From Cristatella mucedo (taxonomy: Eukaryota > Bryozoa > Phylactolaemata > Cristatellidae), in NCBI GenBank assembly GCA_009760855.2, contig WPIO01000034.1, forward strand, positions 2,001,001-2,065,000: 64,000 nt of DNA, in the 5' to 3' direction. Below, one piece after another: positions 24,201 through 52,619 of the stretch. The translations under genes were made by a program, and so were the position numbers. The notes beneath the pieces were generated by a model that saw only the letters and a list, made by a program, of their open reading frames with translations, had not been told where the DNA came from and did not search any database. Position 1 is the stretch's first letter. Each line of letters opens with the position of its first letter.

Positions 24201-25977
24201 AACCCAGCACCACAGCCAGGATTTGGCGAGGCTGTCAATCCTGACCTTGACTGAGACAGCCCAAAGTGAAGGTGGGAGAAGCGTGTCGCGTAGGCGTGCC
24301 GAGTCGGCCAGGTCGGACAGTGCTTTCAGGCCCACATCGCTCTTTAGGATTTTGCACCTAGAGACGGCTAGCATTGGTTCTTCAAAAGCAAAGTTTGTCA
24401 ATGAGACTGCAGCTGCCCCACAATACCTCCGTCACAAATGGCATTTTTTGTGTTTGCAAAATGAACCTTATATTGAGATGCTTGCTCATAGGACCAAGCA
24501 CTTCTTACTGTTGCCATATAAGCCTGAAGTAGTATTCAAAGCTTAAAAGATTACCGCAACAATCCCAGACCCTGGCGATTTTTTCCACGCTTCAAGAGGG
24601 GCTCTCCAAATGCAGCTTCTTCCAATCTCAAGGTCTTAACCTTGTTTAACGTGGATACTGTACGCCACTTGATTGCGGCTAGCATCAACTTAATAAACCA
24701 ATAATCTTCCTGTTAACAAATTTTGAATCCGGAACCTTTGAGGTCAAAATCAGTTGACTAAGTGCAAACCCATTTGAATGGTTGCTTCATAGCCTTTTGG
24801 CAGGCCGACTATGCATCTAGGCTTAATTCTTCACTGACACCAAAGCGCGTGTATTCCCAATGGTTCGTAATTTTAGTGACACGCTGCAAAAGTCTAGCGA
24901 AAAGCTTAGCGATTTGGTTCTAAGAATATTTTCAATCAATAAAGCGTATCCAGATTTTAAGTAATAGATACCACTCGCCAGGCACCTAGATGATAAATGA
25001 TGGAAATCAGTAAGAAAATCTAAAAAGGAAATTCTATTAAATGTAATTGTTTCATTTAATTTGTCTACTCTATAAAAGACCGTGGTAGTACTTGGTACAA
25101 TACTGCAGTTGCTGGTGTGTCTACTGACGGCCGGTGCACCGCGTGCGGTTAGGCAATACGAGAATTCAAGCTTATAACTAATTCTACGCCGGAAAACCTT
25201 ATTCCATCTATGCCAGATTGAACGAGAACGCAAAAACTAAATTGCTACAATGTATAAGCTCGTTTTTTGGTTTCCTTGCACACACACGAGTGCGGAGTCA
25301 CGGCTAGTCCTAAACTAATGCCTCAGGAGTCATTAAGAGCTCAAAGGTTTCTCAGTAAACACCATGCGTCATAGTAACTAATGCATAGCAGTCTCTGATA
25401 TCAGCAAAAGCAGGTAAGTGATGTCAGTGGTTTCTTTTTTCTAAAATGCTCGGTTTCAAGATTCAAGCTGGCAGGATTATGTCTAACATCCAAGTATAGT
25501 GCTGCTACTTGCTCCACAAGTATTGCGTGTGTATGCAATACTGAGGTGCTTTGCGACCTGGCTACTTAAACGGGACCTCCACCCCCAGCTGACAGCTGGG
25601 TAAGTCTCCCGATGAGTCCGCTGCCAGTCCGCTGCCCTTGCCGCGTAGCAGCGCCGGAGCACCTCCATTATAGCTTCACCTTGAATACGCTGCGAATAAT
25701 ATGTTTGTATAGATGACGCATGCAACTGAAGATTGATGGTTGCAATATTAACGAGTGAATGGGAGTGGTTGAAGCATCGCGAAGCTGGAAAGAAGAGCAC
25801 TTACTTGGATTAGCTGCAGTAACTGTTTGCCCGGCCATAATGAATACGCTCAAAAGCAGCGTCGCCTAAAAGTGGAGCGCGACCTGAAGTGAAACGGCCG
25901 CCACGTGCTGGCAGGCGTACACGAAAACAGAATAGTGAAGGTAGCTAGCTGCACATAGCAGGGCTCACCTTGGGCAT
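16414..25977 (-). CDS. CUB-domain secreted or membrane protein (3' part not found)
   Basis: Five minus-strand exons join in phase: 25,969-25,977 (ATG, Met-Pro-Lys only), 25,805-25,865, 23,381-23,561, 21,334-21,554 and 16,414-16,651. The product begins MPKATLLLSVFIMAGQTVTA, a typical cleavable signal peptide of about 20 residues. A complete CUB domain follows over exons 3-4. It shows the CUB features TSPDYP, the four spaced cysteines (CDVF, DCW, CDSY, ELCG) and a hydrophobic YLVIELHA strand. Exon 5 opens a second CUB domain (GRIFSPLYPRAYP, then SNCSY). Potential N-glycosylation sites are NLS and NCS. CUB domains are extracellular binding modules; the overall layout loosely recalls invertebrate suppressor-of-lurcher/Neto-like receptor auxiliary proteins, but this is only a guess. 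The second half of CUB2 and the C-terminus are missing: exon 5 ends in phase 2 and no matching exon was recognised to the left. Confidence 0.85.
17064..17150. repeat. (AT)n/(AC)n compound microsatellite in CUB gene intron 4
   Basis: Alternating AT runs flank a short ACAC block at about 17,101-17,117. The ORFs across it are artefacts. Confidence 0.95.
17151..19069. other. Intron 4 sequence of the CUB gene, no feature recognised
   Basis: The longest open frame here (18,285-18,623, plus strand) is antisense to the gene and has no motif I recognise. Nothing else is supported. Confidence 0.45.
19070..19135. repeat. Alternating purine-pyrimidine GT/GC tract
   Basis: A GTGTGTGTG run passes into repeated GCGCGCGAGGCCGTG and GCGCGCGGCCGTG units. 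The alternating CG-rich composition is of the type that can adopt Z-DNA. It lies in the large intron between CUB exons 4 and 5. Confidence 0.7.
19232..19928 (+). mobile_element. LINE family B (L2/CR1-like), 3' third, 5' truncated
   Basis: Open segments read SILDYCNSLLAGLPKKAI and then APSYLAELLHQFQPVRTLRS, FSSAGPRLCNSLPQFLRND, interrupted by a stop near 19,430. This is the conserved C-terminal region that follows the reverse-transcriptase domain in L2/CR1-type LINEs. The 3' end is a CTTTATGACTTTGTGGAGTT segment followed by a (TTACA)n tail. It lies antisense to the CUB gene, in its fourth intron. Confidence 0.9.
20391..20403 (+). repeat. Poly(A) run
   Basis: Thirteen consecutive A residues on the plus strand. 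No retroposed sequence that I recognise precedes it. Confidence 0.6.
21098..21304. repeat. Compound microsatellite (CA/CACACG)n-(CT)n-(CTAT)n
   Basis: About 90 bp of CA with CACACG variants are followed by CTTT/CT repeats and then CTAT/TTAT repeats. The array ends about 30 bp from the donor side of CUB exon 4, inside intron 4. ORFs across it are artefacts. Confidence 0.95.
21334..21554 (-). CDS. CUB gene exon 4: second half of CUB1
   Basis: The acceptor is CATTTCAG and the donor GTGAGT. It reads KCDSYLRFYLDLD, then NYELCGNLSS and YLVIELHATN, ending in RFQGTFRSINAS. Cysteines 3 and 4 and the final aromatic-rich strand of a CUB domain are all present. Phases 2 in and 1 out fit exons 3 and 5. 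Confidence 0.9.
21755..21925 (+). repeat. tRNA-derived SINE, family 1, with LINE-A-like tail
   Basis: The A-box-like CCAGTGGTTAAGGTGCTCGC and a B-box-like CGTGGGCTCGAGCTC are present. The tail reads GTGAAGCACCTGAACAGAGA, then TCTCGTAAGGCGCGATAGAA, which parallels the 3' stem of LINE family A. It sits in CUB intron 3, antisense to the gene. Confidence 0.65.
22184..22637 (+). mobile_element. LINE family B, 5'-truncated 3' copy
   Basis: It begins at a CATGGCTTGGCTCCTTCGTA phrase and runs to the (TTACA)n tail. It is closely similar by eye to the copies at 19.5 kb and 62.8 kb. The coding phrase around ACTGTAGAACTC carries a stop. It lies in CUB intron 3, antisense. Confidence 0.9.
23381..23561 (-). 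CDS. CUB gene exon 3: first half of CUB1
   Basis: The acceptor is ACCGTTTAG and the donor GTAAGA. The exon reads NCRCDVFHSES...SFTSPDYP...DCWLYTF...EIRLSDFRL, which is the first half of a CUB domain with cysteines 1 and 2. The alternative acceptor a few bases downstream (GATTGCAG) would break the phase with exon 2, so the upstream AG is preferred. The exon ends in phase 2. Confidence 0.85.
23881..23928. repeat. (CCCCGCCCCCG)n array, G-rich on the gene's sense strand
   Basis: Alternating CCCCG and CCCCCG units make up about 48 bp, in intron 2 of the CUB gene about 320 bp upstream of exon 3. The minus (sense) strand has at least eight runs of four or more G, an obvious G-quadruplex candidate. 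Confidence 0.9.
24040..25700. other. Intron 2 of the CUB gene, no further feature
   Basis: A 136-codon minus open frame at 24,823-25,233 is AT-rich, lacks a CUB or other motif, and is not needed for phase continuity between exons 2 and 3. I treat it as chance. Confidence 0.45.
25805..25865 (-). CDS. CUB gene exon 2: signal peptide core
   Basis: The acceptor CCACTTTTAG precedes GCGACGCTG, and the donor is GTAAGT. The 20 codons read ATLLLSVFIMAGQTVTAANP, a hydrophobic core followed by small residues suited to signal peptidase. The exon ends in phase 1. Confidence 0.8.
25969..25977 (-). CDS. CUB gene exon 1: 9-nt coding part (Met-Pro-Lys)
   Basis: ATGCCCAAG is followed directly by the donor GTGAGC. 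It joins in phase 0 to exon 2 and supplies the start and positive N-region of the signal peptide. The 5' UTR boundary is not visible. This start is chosen because exon 2 alone would give a Met inside the hydrophobic core. Confidence 0.7.
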
Positions 25978-26564
25978 CGCGTCAGCTGGATATGCAGGTC
26001 GAGCTAGTCGGTTCAGGGAAGGGATAGTGGACAGTTTTGCTCCAAGTTCACTATAGGCCAGCGATTTTCGAAGCCGCTAGTAACTCCGCGGGGACGACCA
26101 AATTGCCCATTAAGCCTCGCGGCCACTCGCTTGGTCAATTAGCCCTTTAGGTGCTGTAGGTATAATCGATCTCTTAGCGAGCCTACTGAGAGTAGTTCGA
26201 TCTGATATTTTGTGCAGAATTTTCTGCTATGAGCTGCTGACATGGTAGCCGAAAGTAGCTTACCTTCTTACCTCTAAGCTTGTGGCTTTCTGAATAAGAT
26301 GGCCAACTGCTGAGAAGATGGAGGTAAGTTTCTGAGACTCGACAGCAGACGGCTGAGCCGCTGGACCACATGACCGGCTAATTGCCTGAGTTTCAGAGTC
26401 CAAGCGGTTGCAATTTCCTTTGAATGTTCCCTGTACCAGTGGCGTAGTTATAGCGCTTTCATTCTGCGCTACTGCTCCTCAACTACAGCTTAAGTAGCAG
26501 CAGTTCGGACGTGGTCAGTTTCGGACAACCCTTATCTCACGTGGGCATTCACGTGAATAGGATA

Positions 26565-27355
26565 CAAAAATAATAATAATAAAAATAATGCATTTGTATT
26601 GCAACCTCTGAGAACTGAATCCTTTTCTAGGAACTTTCCAGATGCTGTATAGAACGCATTACCAAATGATTGGTGGTAACATCCGCAAGCCGCAGGCAAA
26701 GTGTAAGCAAGTACGTGCACACGAAAGACAAATCACAAAGACCCACCAAATGCTGAAATAAACAGGTGCGTTACAAGCTTCTTTTTAGATGTCGTATCAG
26801 GGAACGTTGTGACATGCGTCGGTACTCAGTTTCAGGCTTCGGGAGTATAGAAATTATAGGCACTGACTCCAACGGTTTTGAGGTACGTACGAGGTATGGC
26901 TAAACGATTCGAGTCATAACAGCGGGTTGTACGATTCGTCGCCTGGTGTGGAAGCAGTGCTGATAGGTACAAGTGATAGAATCTTGAAGTCGGTGCGCTG
27001 CTAGCTTGGGAGCCAGTGCAGGTTGGTGAGAAGCGGTATGATGTGGCCAGTGCGACGCTCCCGACCGACGAACCTAGCTGTAGAATTGTGCACCACTACG
27101 CCTGATTGCACAGGCAGGGAGACCAGCAAGCAGTGAGTTACAGAAATTGAGACGGACGTCACAAATGCATGGGCCGATTTGGATGTAGTATACCTATCTA
27201 AGCAAGTGTTTTTATAACATTGGACCCGGAGGCAGTAGTTCTTGTGGAGTCTCACGGAGACACGAGAGAGGGCTTGAGCCGTCAACGAGACTCTATCTTT
27301 ATTCCTCTCAACCCATACATTAAGGAGAGCTCGATGAATTACAGCAGACGACAAG
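26565..27355 (-). mobile_element. LINE family A, degraded copy
   Basis: Read on the minus strand, it ends in an (ATT)n tail at about 26,565-26,590. The upstream region contains VERNKDRVSLTAQALSRVSV-like and RFVGRERRTGHIIPLLTN segments corresponding to the RHITPLLADLHWLPV region of intact relatives. Frames are broken. It lies between the CUB gene and COG3. Confidence 0.8.
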
Positions 27356-27359
27356 AAAT

Positions 27360-30300
27360 ATAGCGTGCATTAGTGGCCTGACTCTACGTTGGTTGGGTCA
27401 ATGGCATAACTATTGGCCACTGGTGAGGCTTGCAATTAATGTCAGGGCGCTGCTCTAATTACAACAACAGAAGCCGAAGGCGCACACAACCCAAGCCCGA
27501 AATTTTGTTATGTTATATAGCTGAAACTTGGCAGACTTTACCACAATATGATATCATAACCTCTTGCAAGTAGCGCCGAAGAGGGCGATCTATGCACCAG
27601 AGACATTGGCTCGCTCGATTGCTAGAAGGGGTCAAAATATAGGTACAGCTGTCTCTGATCTGCATAGCAATTAAAGCCCATTAAAGAGTTCCTATCGCCA
27701 CGAACACACTGGTATATTTGTGGCAAAAGTAGAGCCCATCAAGACAAGGAAGAAGCAGGTGAAAGCTTGACACATTCCTCTGATCTGTGACTTTCACACG
27801 TGATCCGAAAATTTCTACTTCTTCAGCCTAAACGTCAAATTTTCGGCATAGGACTTGGTAAGATGACTAAATCCGATCAAGTCGGTCAAGTTTTCTTTTT
27901 TGCAGTAGCATGGATTTCTCTTCTTAACTACACCTCTGAAATTGTCATCTTGACCTACAGAATCCTCCTAGCTATATGACTTGCTGCTCGCCTCCGACGA
28001 CGGACGATCCCTCTTAGTTGAAGTGAGTAAAAGTTGGTCAGTGCAGCAGGACAAATTGGAGACAGATGAAAGAATTTCTGAATATGCGAGGACAGCTGCT
28101 CTCTTGCCAGTCCAACACTTGGAAGGGTCCGCCTTGCAGAAGTGCCAGTTGCACAACCGGTCAGGTCCTGTATTTATACCGCTTGTTTTGACATATTAAT
28201 GCGTAGAACAGCTATTCAATACCGTGCCTCGTTGACTTTGTCTATTGCTCAACAATGGTGACAGAATGGTTTTCTAGTGAGATTCCCTATGAAGAGTAAA
28301 CTTAATATAAATAAATTGAATATAACCAAAACTTTTGGCCGTAGCTGTGGCTGCTACGTTCCGATATATAACTAAATTTCAACTCTGCCGTTGTCTTGCT
28401 AAAAAGAAGCAATCTTTTGGATAATAATGACACTTATATACTTACATTTTTAGACCTAAGCTATTACTTAATACTCCACACTACAGAGGAACAAAGATAA
28501 ATTAAAATATGCTTCACGTGTTGTCCAGCGAAGTAAAAACGACGCTAGCCGAGTTGTAGTGACTAGCCTCCTTTCTGGGAGATGTAAAGGCCGATTTTTA
28601 TTTCTGGCTTGGCCGTGCGCCAGGTCTGTCATATGACTATACCGTACGTTCGATAAGCTGCGTTTTACAGCATTTAACTGCGTCCGACTATCTACAGTCA
28701 TACTTTGGACTCCTTAAATGACTGAATCGGGTCGAAAAAGGCGGATATTGAGTAGCAAGGAAGGCAAGAAGAGATGGCGGCGTTCGAGTGGTTTACCGCC
28801 GGGAAGAGCTCATAGATTGCCCCCTTAGATTGCCCCGTATCAAAGCTTATCGTACGCGGTTAGATAGCCATAAGTAAAGGTCTCGTGCTCGCACTTGGGA
28901 ACAAAGCAACAACGACCTCAACAGCAGCTCATCTGCTCGCGACGATACATGAAAGGAGGCGATTCTGCGAGTAGCTTTGTCTTAGTCCCATTCGAAATTC
29001 CAGAGCGCATGCTAGATACAGCGTGCTAGGAGGCCAGCTTTGTTCTATTGCAGCCATAGTTAATCTTCTGCGTGGGATTATTTGGCCTGTCATTGTTCCG
29101 CCTGATAAGGTCTTAAACATTCCTACACACTGTAGGACAGCGGAGCTGCAATCCCGACCCCTCAGAACTTAGCTGCTCTCTTTCTGTTCAATCAGCAGCG
29201 GATAAGCCCATTCTTTCCACCAAACAAGCCAGCTTGTCTGACAAAATATTTGGTCGCCAGCAAGAACGCTCGTTAGTAAGTAAAACTTGTCACTAGAAGC
29301 GATCACTCATTGATGGCACTATCTAAAAAACGATATCTCATCCCCGGTCAAAATTTAGATTTGCCGCGATGGTTTAACTTCTGCAGCAAAGCTCGAATGA
29401 CGAAACTCAACGAAAACAAGTCTGGTAGGTCACTAGGAATTGTAGCGGGGCAGCAGACTGCCTAAAATATAAACTCAACAATGTGCCAGGCCTGCACACG
29501 ACTTATAGCTTTCGAGAGCTATAGTTAGGATTCTGCGGTAAAAGTGCGAATGCCGCTGGCATGGGCAGGTAGACTGAAAGCTTAAGTCCATCCATGCAAG
29601 TTAAGTTGGCCATGTCTCTTGTGTATCATGAGTCATTGCTAAGCGAAAGCTGGTTTATGGACCCAACATCTCGATATGGCGTAGCTGTCACCAGCGATCG
29701 TGCGGTATTTTCCTTAGAGGCTCACTGGCCTGTGTGCTAACTACATCGGCATGCTCACTGATCTCTAGCCTGATCGCGATCCACTAGTAAATGCAGCGTC
29801 CCTGGTCTTCCCTCTTCTAGGGACCAGTGCTCTCCCTAAAGGTCTGTTCTGCCAGTTTCCAGCCGGCTTATACCGTTGGGCATCCCGATTCCGTACTCTT
29901 GGAAATCCTTCCAAGACAAGCACCCGTGAGGTTAGACGTTGAAAAATCTGTTTCAGTGATTAAAATACGACATTAGCTGACAACTTATGATAAAGGTTTC
30001 GACGATTGCTGGGTCTATCATCTTGGACAAGAGCTATGTTAATCTTCGGCGAGATGTGATACTCGATACCATGCGAATTGATTAGAAAATAAATTTCGGT
30101 AATGTTTCCTTATCTGACTAACGGATATACAACCGCGGCAGCCAAGTGAGCCATTAGCATTGCATCCTACTCTCTAATAGAATATCACTGTTGCTTGAAA
30201 TTAACCTGGTCTGACAAAGTCGTTAGAGTGAGCTCAGTCGCAGCTCACGGGAGAAAGGATATTGAGTGGTGAGGGCAGCTCTTCCTCTATATGTTTATGT

Positions 30301-31740
30301 TTGATGCATGCAAGCCGGATAATTATCTACACAAATCTTAGCACTTTGACAAGCTCCCAATCCCCCATGAATGGCAAGCGACGGGAGCTAACAGCTGATT
30401 CACATCCACCGGCAAAGCAGCGGTTTAGTATGCTGCCGATACAGCTTGGGCGATGCAATAATATAGAACCACCAGATATGCTTCATGATCTGGAAAGTCT
30501 CTTCGAACTTCGGCTGCAAACCAATGCCACGTCACGAGGTGGCGTTTTCTTACGCACACGTAGACCTATTTAATCAGCCTATCGCAGACCTAGGTCCATT
30601 AGAGGTACATATATGCAAAATAGTAGCTGAAGCAAGTGGGAGTCGTTGAGGTGCACCATTCCACCATAAGAACCACCACCAACACTGCCGTGCATAGCTG
30701 GGCTACTGATGCACACAAAGGAAGTGAGTGATCCTACTTGACGGCCCAAGTTGAAGTTTCTATTCCTGCAGCAAGCAACTCTTTATTGTCTGAAGCAAGT
30801 GGGTAAACATCGCTAAGGCTCTTTTGCTGCAACATAAGTGAGGCCGTTGCATCAACCGATCTACGTATTTTGTTTTTACTTTAACGGCGAAGGAAGCAAC
30901 AGTGACGGCTTGCTAAATGAACAAGCTCTCACACTAGACGATCTCCTAGGCAATGTGCCGGAAGATGACGACTTACCTCGGCTAGCAAAAAAGTCGGACC
31001 CAGAAGCTGCACGATAGGGCTCAACGACGGAAACCTCTGATATTGCATCCACGTGCCGGTAAGAAGTGGAATGTACAACCATTTATGTGCAACTGCATTT
31101 CAAGCTGCCTCATTCACGCAAGGTCGTCCGATTGAGCAGCCAATCATAATTATATCAATGAAATGATAAATAACAAAATAACTATCAGGGCAGCCTGGTT
31201 CGATCGGAGACCAAGTGTCAAGTAACATAAAGCTTCTGGCAGGTGGGCCAGAAACAAAGTTAAGGTGGGTTAGAAACAGGGTTAAGGCCAAAAGTGCACG
31301 AGGAAATCACAACTGACAGCTAGCTCGTTGCCTCCCTTCACCCCGAGAAAAGGAGCGCCAACCTGGAGTGCGCATTCAGCTTCGTGCCAGCTATCCAAAT
31401 ACAACTAGCTTCCACACATAAAAGGTACAGCGACGGGCTAGCAGCAACGACCTGGTGGGGCATGGTTTAACGCATGCCCTCGACTTCCACACCATTGCAT
31501 CCGCAAAGTTGCTTTTTGATCAGATCAAGTGCAAGTCGCCGACCATTGGCAGCACAACTATACATTTGCACGACATCGTCTTGACTGCTACATCCGTCAG
31601 AATGGCAGAAGCCGGAGGTGAAAGAGGGAGCGCTCGCTACGAAGCCCGGAAACGGTTACGTCGCCAGCACGTCCTTCAGTCCAGTTAGCCATACTTGGGT
31701 GCCATTATGAGGCTCACCTGTGCAGAGGAGAGAGAGCGTG
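27360..31740. other. Intergenic stretch between the COG3 3' end and the CUB gene
   Basis: No gene is recognised. A plus open frame at 30,262-30,573 has protein-like composition (SPMNGKRRELTADSHPPAKQ, then ESLFELRLQTN) but no family match or clear splice sites. Otherwise there are only short ORFs. The COG3 3' UTR must extend into the right edge, but no clear polyadenylation signal was assigned. Confidence 0.45.
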
Positions 31741-31745
31741 CTCCT

Positions 31746-48825
<17,080 letters not shown>

Positions 48826-49080
48826 AGCAGCCTCGCGTGGCGTCACAATTCCGCATTTGAAACGGGACTTGTCTGACAGGTTGCCATTGCCTCACCACAC
48901 GCACGCTCCACGCCCTCCTCCTTCGCCCCCACCCCAGCGTTCCCCTGGTAGACGCTTCTATTCCTGGGTACGCCGCGTGGCTACGGTACGCCATCTAATG
49001 CTGCGCGGCTACCTTACTGCTGCGTGTGCCCTGCCGAGCGCTGTGCCCAGTCCTGTTGCTGTCTGACATCGGCAAGGCGC
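48826..49080 (-). promoter_or_regulatory. Probable COG3 5' UTR/promoter region
   Basis: This is the sequence immediately upstream of the COG3 start codon, C-rich on the plus strand. No TATA box or defined start site is visible; the call rests only on position. Confidence 0.3.
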
Positions 49081-52050
49081 GCTCACCTAACTGTCCTGTC
49101 GCGACCGGTCTAAGCGTACAGTATAGAACGCGCGGATCCTCATGGCCATCGTGAGTTCGCCGCTTTGACCCTTGAAAACTGCTCGCTTGCGACAGCCGGA
49201 CACCGCCGCCCCGTCAGCGTTGTATCTGGGAAGCTTGTATCGCGCGTCGGGGAGTCTTTATTAGCAATTAAACTTGACCCTTTGGGGCAATCGGCGCTGC
49301 GGCGGCGAGTTGTACTGCCATGACTACCAACCAAGCGAACCATTGTAAACCAAAGCTGTTTATGCGCTGCTCTGAGTCCCTTAAGCCCGATCTCGTGCAC
49401 TGCTCGCTTTCGCATTCGAAATTTTTGTCTTTACTGCACACGGAAGCGCCCTCGCATGGGCAGCACGTGTGCCTTCTCGTTGTCGTAGCTCGGTCGGAGC
49501 GCCGAGCTAGGTCAGAGGTCGCAGTAAGTCGTCGGTCAGAGTCACAAGCTGCGTTGAATGGCCGCTGAACTGCGATGCATACTCCGTGCAGCTCGTAGAT
49601 GCGACTCGTAATCGTTGACGCGGCGAGCGCGGATTGCGGCATTCGTGCGGAAGTGGAATTCAGTTTGCCAACCGTGCTGCCCCAGATGCTCTGCTGGAGT
49701 CGCTGTCGCTGGATGAGCCTCAGAGATAACGCACTCGAACTTCACTCTTAAGTCGTGCGTTCGAGTCGTGATGCGGGAAATCAAATATTGCCCACTACAA
49801 GCGGTCGCGATAGCCATTAAGGCTCATCTGTCGCAATATAAATAAGGTGAAGTCTGCTAAATTTTACATCCTTTTACTTTGCTACCTACTTACTTCTTGA
49901 GAATTTTCTGCGCTTGTTCGCCTACCCTGGCTCTCCGTCTGTGCCTACTTTTCTTTGCTGATATAGTCGTGTCAGCTTTCGCTACCGCTCGGTCTGCGTG
50001 CTGGCTTGTTCACGTCTAAACTCAGTTAAAAAAGCGAGCTGTCAAATTGCTTTAAGCGCAGCCGCATCGGGATATGAAAGCTGTGATGTTCTTCCGCGTT
50101 GCTTTTGTTTCAAGTTGCGCCGACTCTGGGAAACACTTTTACGTCGCCTCAGTCAGCTGGCGGAGAGAACGGTAATCTAATGTATTTGCCTACAAAATAA
50201 CCCGACGTTTGCCTTTTCGCGTCTTGTTGATTACGTGGGCTAGGGCCATCCAATCAGGAAAGCATATTGTTATGTTCTCAAGGCGAAATACCGCTAAGAA
50301 ATACACATTAAAAAATAGTAAGTTTTAATGAGGAACAGAGCACCGGAAAGCGCTGCATGTGTGTGCGTACGTGCGTGCGTGCGTGCGTGTGTGTGCGTGC
50401 TACGCGTTAGCGAGTTTGTACTTCAGGGTGAGCGTGCACGTAAATATGTTGGAACTTTATTAGGGTTTTGCGTTTCTTATCATACTCCAAAGATGTTTTC
50501 TTATTCCTTTGTGCGTGCACAACTGAGTTAATTGCGTAGCTGAGCCTGTGGTTTGTAGGAGTGAAAACTGAGCGCTTAAGCTATTGCCGCCTGACCCCCT
50601 CTTGTCTCAGCTAAGCCCTCCCCCGCTGCCACGTGGCTGTCGCAGGGCTACCATGTCGCTGTTGCAGGGCTAGAGCAACAGGAGTGGTGGTTTGATTAAA
50701 CCTCTTTCTAACACTGTCGCATGCGCAGACAATAGCAGGTGGACTAAACAGTTTTACAGGGCCCCTCGGTACATCGGGCTACTGCATGGGGCGTGGGAAA
50801 CGACAGTACAAGCATTACGCAACAGGAAGGGACACAAAATGATCTTAAAGGCACCAGTTGTTGTCCAACGACCGCCGATAATCTCTCCAGAGGTACGACG
50901 CTTGCCTGCGGGGTACATCTCAGCTCACCGCGAACTCCAACTCAGTAAGGGGAAGCCTGCAACGCAACGTACTAAGTGAGCACGCGAAACAGCAACAAAG
51001 CCAGCCTTGCCAAAGAGGGAGGAATTTTGATGACGGGCGGCTATCTCACAAACACCACTCACGAGGACAGAAGTAAGAGAGAGAGTGGCTTCGTAACGGA
51101 GACTCACAAGCAGCGGAGGCACGTCTCAGTCGAGCAAAAGATTTCCGCCCACTGAGCGGGACGCTACGAATACCATGATACAGGAGAACGCGGAGTAGAC
51201 GACAATGACAGCGAGCGTCCTAAACTCCCGCCGCGCTCGGGCCGCGGGTCCTCGTGGACTTCCGTGGTTGACGGCTTGGTCGAGGAACGCAATCTATCCA
51301 TCGTTCTGGGTATGGATACTGGATGATCGTGACACTTAACGCTCCCAATGCCACTTCTCGGCTAACGAACTTCGTCTATCCGACAGCCCAGATTCTGCGG
51401 TGTCATCACTGCATCGGCCTCTATTCAAAGGTCAGGCTTGGCCTAAAATGACCCTTAGCAGGCCGTATCGCATTGCAGCCGCCTTTTGCTATTGAAAATT
51501 GCTTGGGTCGGTGCATGCGACTAGCTACTTGCGTATGTTGTCACGCAAATGTGTATCTGCGCTAGTGGGTATATTTTGTGTACAAAGGAAATCCCTGTGA
51601 GATTCTTATTGACCAGCTCATACTTTAGTGAGCTCGGTCAAGGCTTATTTGCTAAGCAGTTCAGAAAGCTATAAAAGCTATAAGTTTTCTTTTCTGTTGC
51701 AATGTGCTGTAGCTGTGGCCTTTTCTTTAATAAGCTGCACATTGTTTATATTGGTTTCACATGCACGCGCTAATGCTTTCTTGTATTTCACAATTTTTAT
51801 TAGATCTGACCGTATAGCTTGAGGCATTTTCGTGTCCTTTAGACGAGTTCACAGCTTTTGAGTTTTTACATTGAATGCTTGACCACCTGCTCTTCAGAGC
51901 CTTGACAACATTCGAGCTACTTCTATGAACTTCTGATCAACACCAGAGTCGCATCTACGAAAAGCATCACCGATGCTATGAGCCACTGTAACTTCCACCG
52001 CCTCGCCACTTTTCATAGCGATTTCAAGACCATGCTTTTGCGTTTCCTTC
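49081..52050. other. Spacer between divergent COG3 and FAM78 genes, left part
   Basis: Several overlapping open frames at 49.1-49.8 kb have no family resemblance. A short GTGC/GTGT repeat occurs at about 50,357-50,398. No gene is supported. Confidence 0.45.
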
Positions 52051-52054
52051 AAAG

Positions 52055-52530
52055 TGATGTACTTGAACTCTGTGTGTAACTCCACTTTGCCACTCTGAAA
52101 GAGTGGATGATGCAGTGGAGAGTTTTCCATAGTGCACTCAAAGCCTGCGCGGCTCTCGGTTCGCATGCAACGTCCGACAGACTGCCTCTCACGCAACGAA
52201 AAACAGTGAGCAGCATTGCTGATTCTGGCGGGCAATCTGGGATGTGCTCAGAATGGCGGCAGCAGTGCTGGACTGCTGGAAAGTGACTGATAGGAAAAGG
52301 CGGCAGGAAAGAAAATACTGCGAATTGTGAAAGCGAGGTCAACATTATCGGACTTGTAGAGCAGAAGAGATTATGTTACCAAAAATGTGTCTTCAAGAGA
52401 AAAATTGGATACCTTATTTATTGTTCGCAGAGGGGACCTGAGGGCATGAGGAGGTTGAAACTGATGCAGCATTTTAGCTTAGGCGTGCGCAACCAATCCA
52501 CGGCGGGCTTGAGGCTTGGGGCGGAGGTGG
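52055..52530 (-). mobile_element. LINE family B, strongly diverged copy
   Basis: On the minus strand the order of segments matches family B: CCTCAGGTCCCCTCTGCGAA near 52,440, then the CTTTCCAGCAGTCC and AGAATGCTGCTCAC region and GTTTTTCGTTGCGTGAGAGG near 52,195. The end corresponding to TTTGTGGAGTT is about 52,080. It is more decayed than the other copies. Confidence 0.7.
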
Positions 52531-52619
52531 CTACGAAGGAGCAGAGACTGCCCAAGCATCCTCAGGTCTTCGAGCCGTGGAAGGGCCGGCGGCGGGTGAC
52601 TGGATCGCCGCAAATGACT

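Noticed and set aside
24823-25233. 136-codon minus frame as an exon of the CUB gene
   Set aside because: No CUB features or cysteine spacing, AT-rich composition, and exons 2 and 3 already join in phase.
49140-49820. Overlapping open frames on both strands as a small gene
   Set aside because: Several frames are open at once because of base composition; no start context, domain or splice evidence favours one.
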